In this document: positions 12,805 to 13,338 of the stretch, piece by piece | Numbering within the stretch: the stretch's first letter is position 1 | How the letters are laid out: every line of letters starts with the position of its first letter | Origin: JACTOJ01 sp032335695 | Lineage (GTDB): Bacteria > Bacillota > Clostridia > Clostridiales > Clostridiaceae | NCBI RefSeq assembly: GCF_032335695.1 | Contig: NZ_JACTOJ010000051.1 | Coordinates: 1-13,338, forward strand | Reading direction: 5' to 3' | DNA: 13,338 nucleotides | Position numbers and translations under genes: made by a program | Notes under the pieces: generated by a model | Seen by the model: the letters and a program-made list of their open reading frames with translations, nothing else | Database searches by the model: none | What the model was told of the DNA's origin: nothing

Positions 12805-13218
12805 ATGAATAGAAAAAGAGTATATTTATTTGGAACGGGAGCATCACATTCCTATAATGGTTCTATAAATAAGGTAAGACCACCACTATCTAGGAATTTC
12901 TTTAAAGTATTTAATAAATTAAAAATTAGTGGGGACTTATTAGTAAGAGTTGGAGCAATAATTAATTATGTAGCTAAAAATAGAAATCTAGATATTGATA
13001 AATTTAATATGTGGAATGAAGACATAGAAGAGTTTTTGACAGAAGTAGATAATAATATAATCAGTAAATTAAAAAATTCAAGTGATGATTATATGTTAAA
13101 TTTAAAATTGATGGAAGATATAAAAACATATGACGATATGATATTTTTATTTACGTCAGTACTAAATGAAATCCAGAATGGATTAGTATGTAATAATTAT
13201 TTAAAGATAGGTAAGTGA
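12805..13218 (+). CDS. Short protein with SIR2-like N-terminal glycine loop, probably truncated
   Basis: 137 residues. The start MNRKRVYLFGTGASHSYNGS contains a beta strand and GTGAS loop like the NAD-binding GAGAS/GAGIS start of SIR2-type proteins. RPPLSRNFFKVF (25-36) resembles the segment after that loop in uncharacterised SIR2-like proteins, some of them in anti-phage systems. The rest is helical (YVAKNRNLDIDKFN, NEDIEEFLTEVDNNI). SIR2-like domains need about 250 residues or more, so this ORF looks cut short at 13218. The DNA after it does not continue the protein in an obvious frame. The ribosome site is weak (AAAGAG at 12791). Function not assigned. Confidence 0.5.
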   Translation: MNRKRVYLFGTGASHSYNGSINKVRPPLSRNFFKVFNKLKISGDLLVRVGAIINYVAKNRNLDIDKFNMWNEDIEEFLTEVDNNIISKLKNSSDDYMLNLKLMEDIKTYDDMIFLFTSVLNEIQNGLVCNNYLKIGK

Positions 13219-13280
13219 AATGTAATAATGTAACCGTCAAAAATTCTCCGTATACAAATTTCTAATAAATTTTGATAAAC

Positions 13281-13328
13281 TAAATCCAGTAGAAAGCATG
13301 TATCATCACCGCTTCGCTATTGGATTTA
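13281..13328. repeat. Inverted repeat near the window end
   Basis: TAAATCCAGTAG (13281-13292) and CTATTGGATTTA (13317-13328) are complementary over 12 positions with one wobble, around a 24-base loop. No T-run follows. It could be an element end or hairpin belonging to a feature beyond the window. Between 13219 and here I see no gene. Confidence 0.4.
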
Positions 13329-13338
13329 AGCTAGTTCT

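Noticed and set aside
13243..13253. TATACGGAGAA on the minus strand as another repeat copy
   Set aside because: Only the left half of the stem is present and the right arm is missing; likely chance.

Overview
The window is very AT-rich and Gram-positive in style: strong AGGAGG-type ribosome sites, TTG and GTG starts, TATAAT boxes, and clostridial protein families. I read it as accessory chromosome of a Clostridium-like Firmicute, rich in regulators, resistance or efflux-type genes and decayed genes. Nothing in it looks like core metabolism.

Layout, left to right. A truncated MFS exporter (1-358, minus) is followed by a 650-bp non-coding stretch. That stretch holds a good sigma-A promoter with an overlapping palindrome, a short transcript candidate, its terminator, and the first copy of a 52-bp hairpin repeat. 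Next come two regulator-plus-enzyme pairs on the plus strand: an AraC regulator with a serine beta-lactamase-like hydrolase (1030-3276), and an AraC/GyrI-type regulator with an aminoglycoside-phosphotransferase-like kinase (3488-5449). A copy of the repeat lies just downstream of each pair. From 5.5 to 8.3 kb there is a multiply frameshifted gene (minus) divergent from an intact 494-residue protein of unknown function, then a small interrupted ORF, a terminator and repeat copy 4.

From 8.5 to 9.07 kb there is a scar made of an AraC C-terminus, an ABC ATPase C-terminus and eight codons of a probable permease. The right part has an XRE/MmyB-type regulator (minus) divergent from an intact MFS transporter. 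Between them sits a 297-bp non-autonomous transposon with an exact 8-bp target duplication, which split the regulator's promoter. Then come a ferredoxin-nitroreductase fusion gene cut by one in-frame TAA, a terminator, a deleted group IIC intron lying directly behind that terminator, and a short, probably truncated ORF with a SIR2-like glycine loop.

The most unusual signal is the four-copy repeat. All copies point the same way and they partition the left 8 kb into gene modules. They fold into near-complete hairpins, and they also read as a conserved C-terminal peptide ending YGEPYHK-stop in which most differences are synonymous. That combination would fit duplicated attachment-type cores at a gene's 3' end, or a mobile or RNA hairpin; the sequence alone does not decide. 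No integrase or transposase gene is present in the window.
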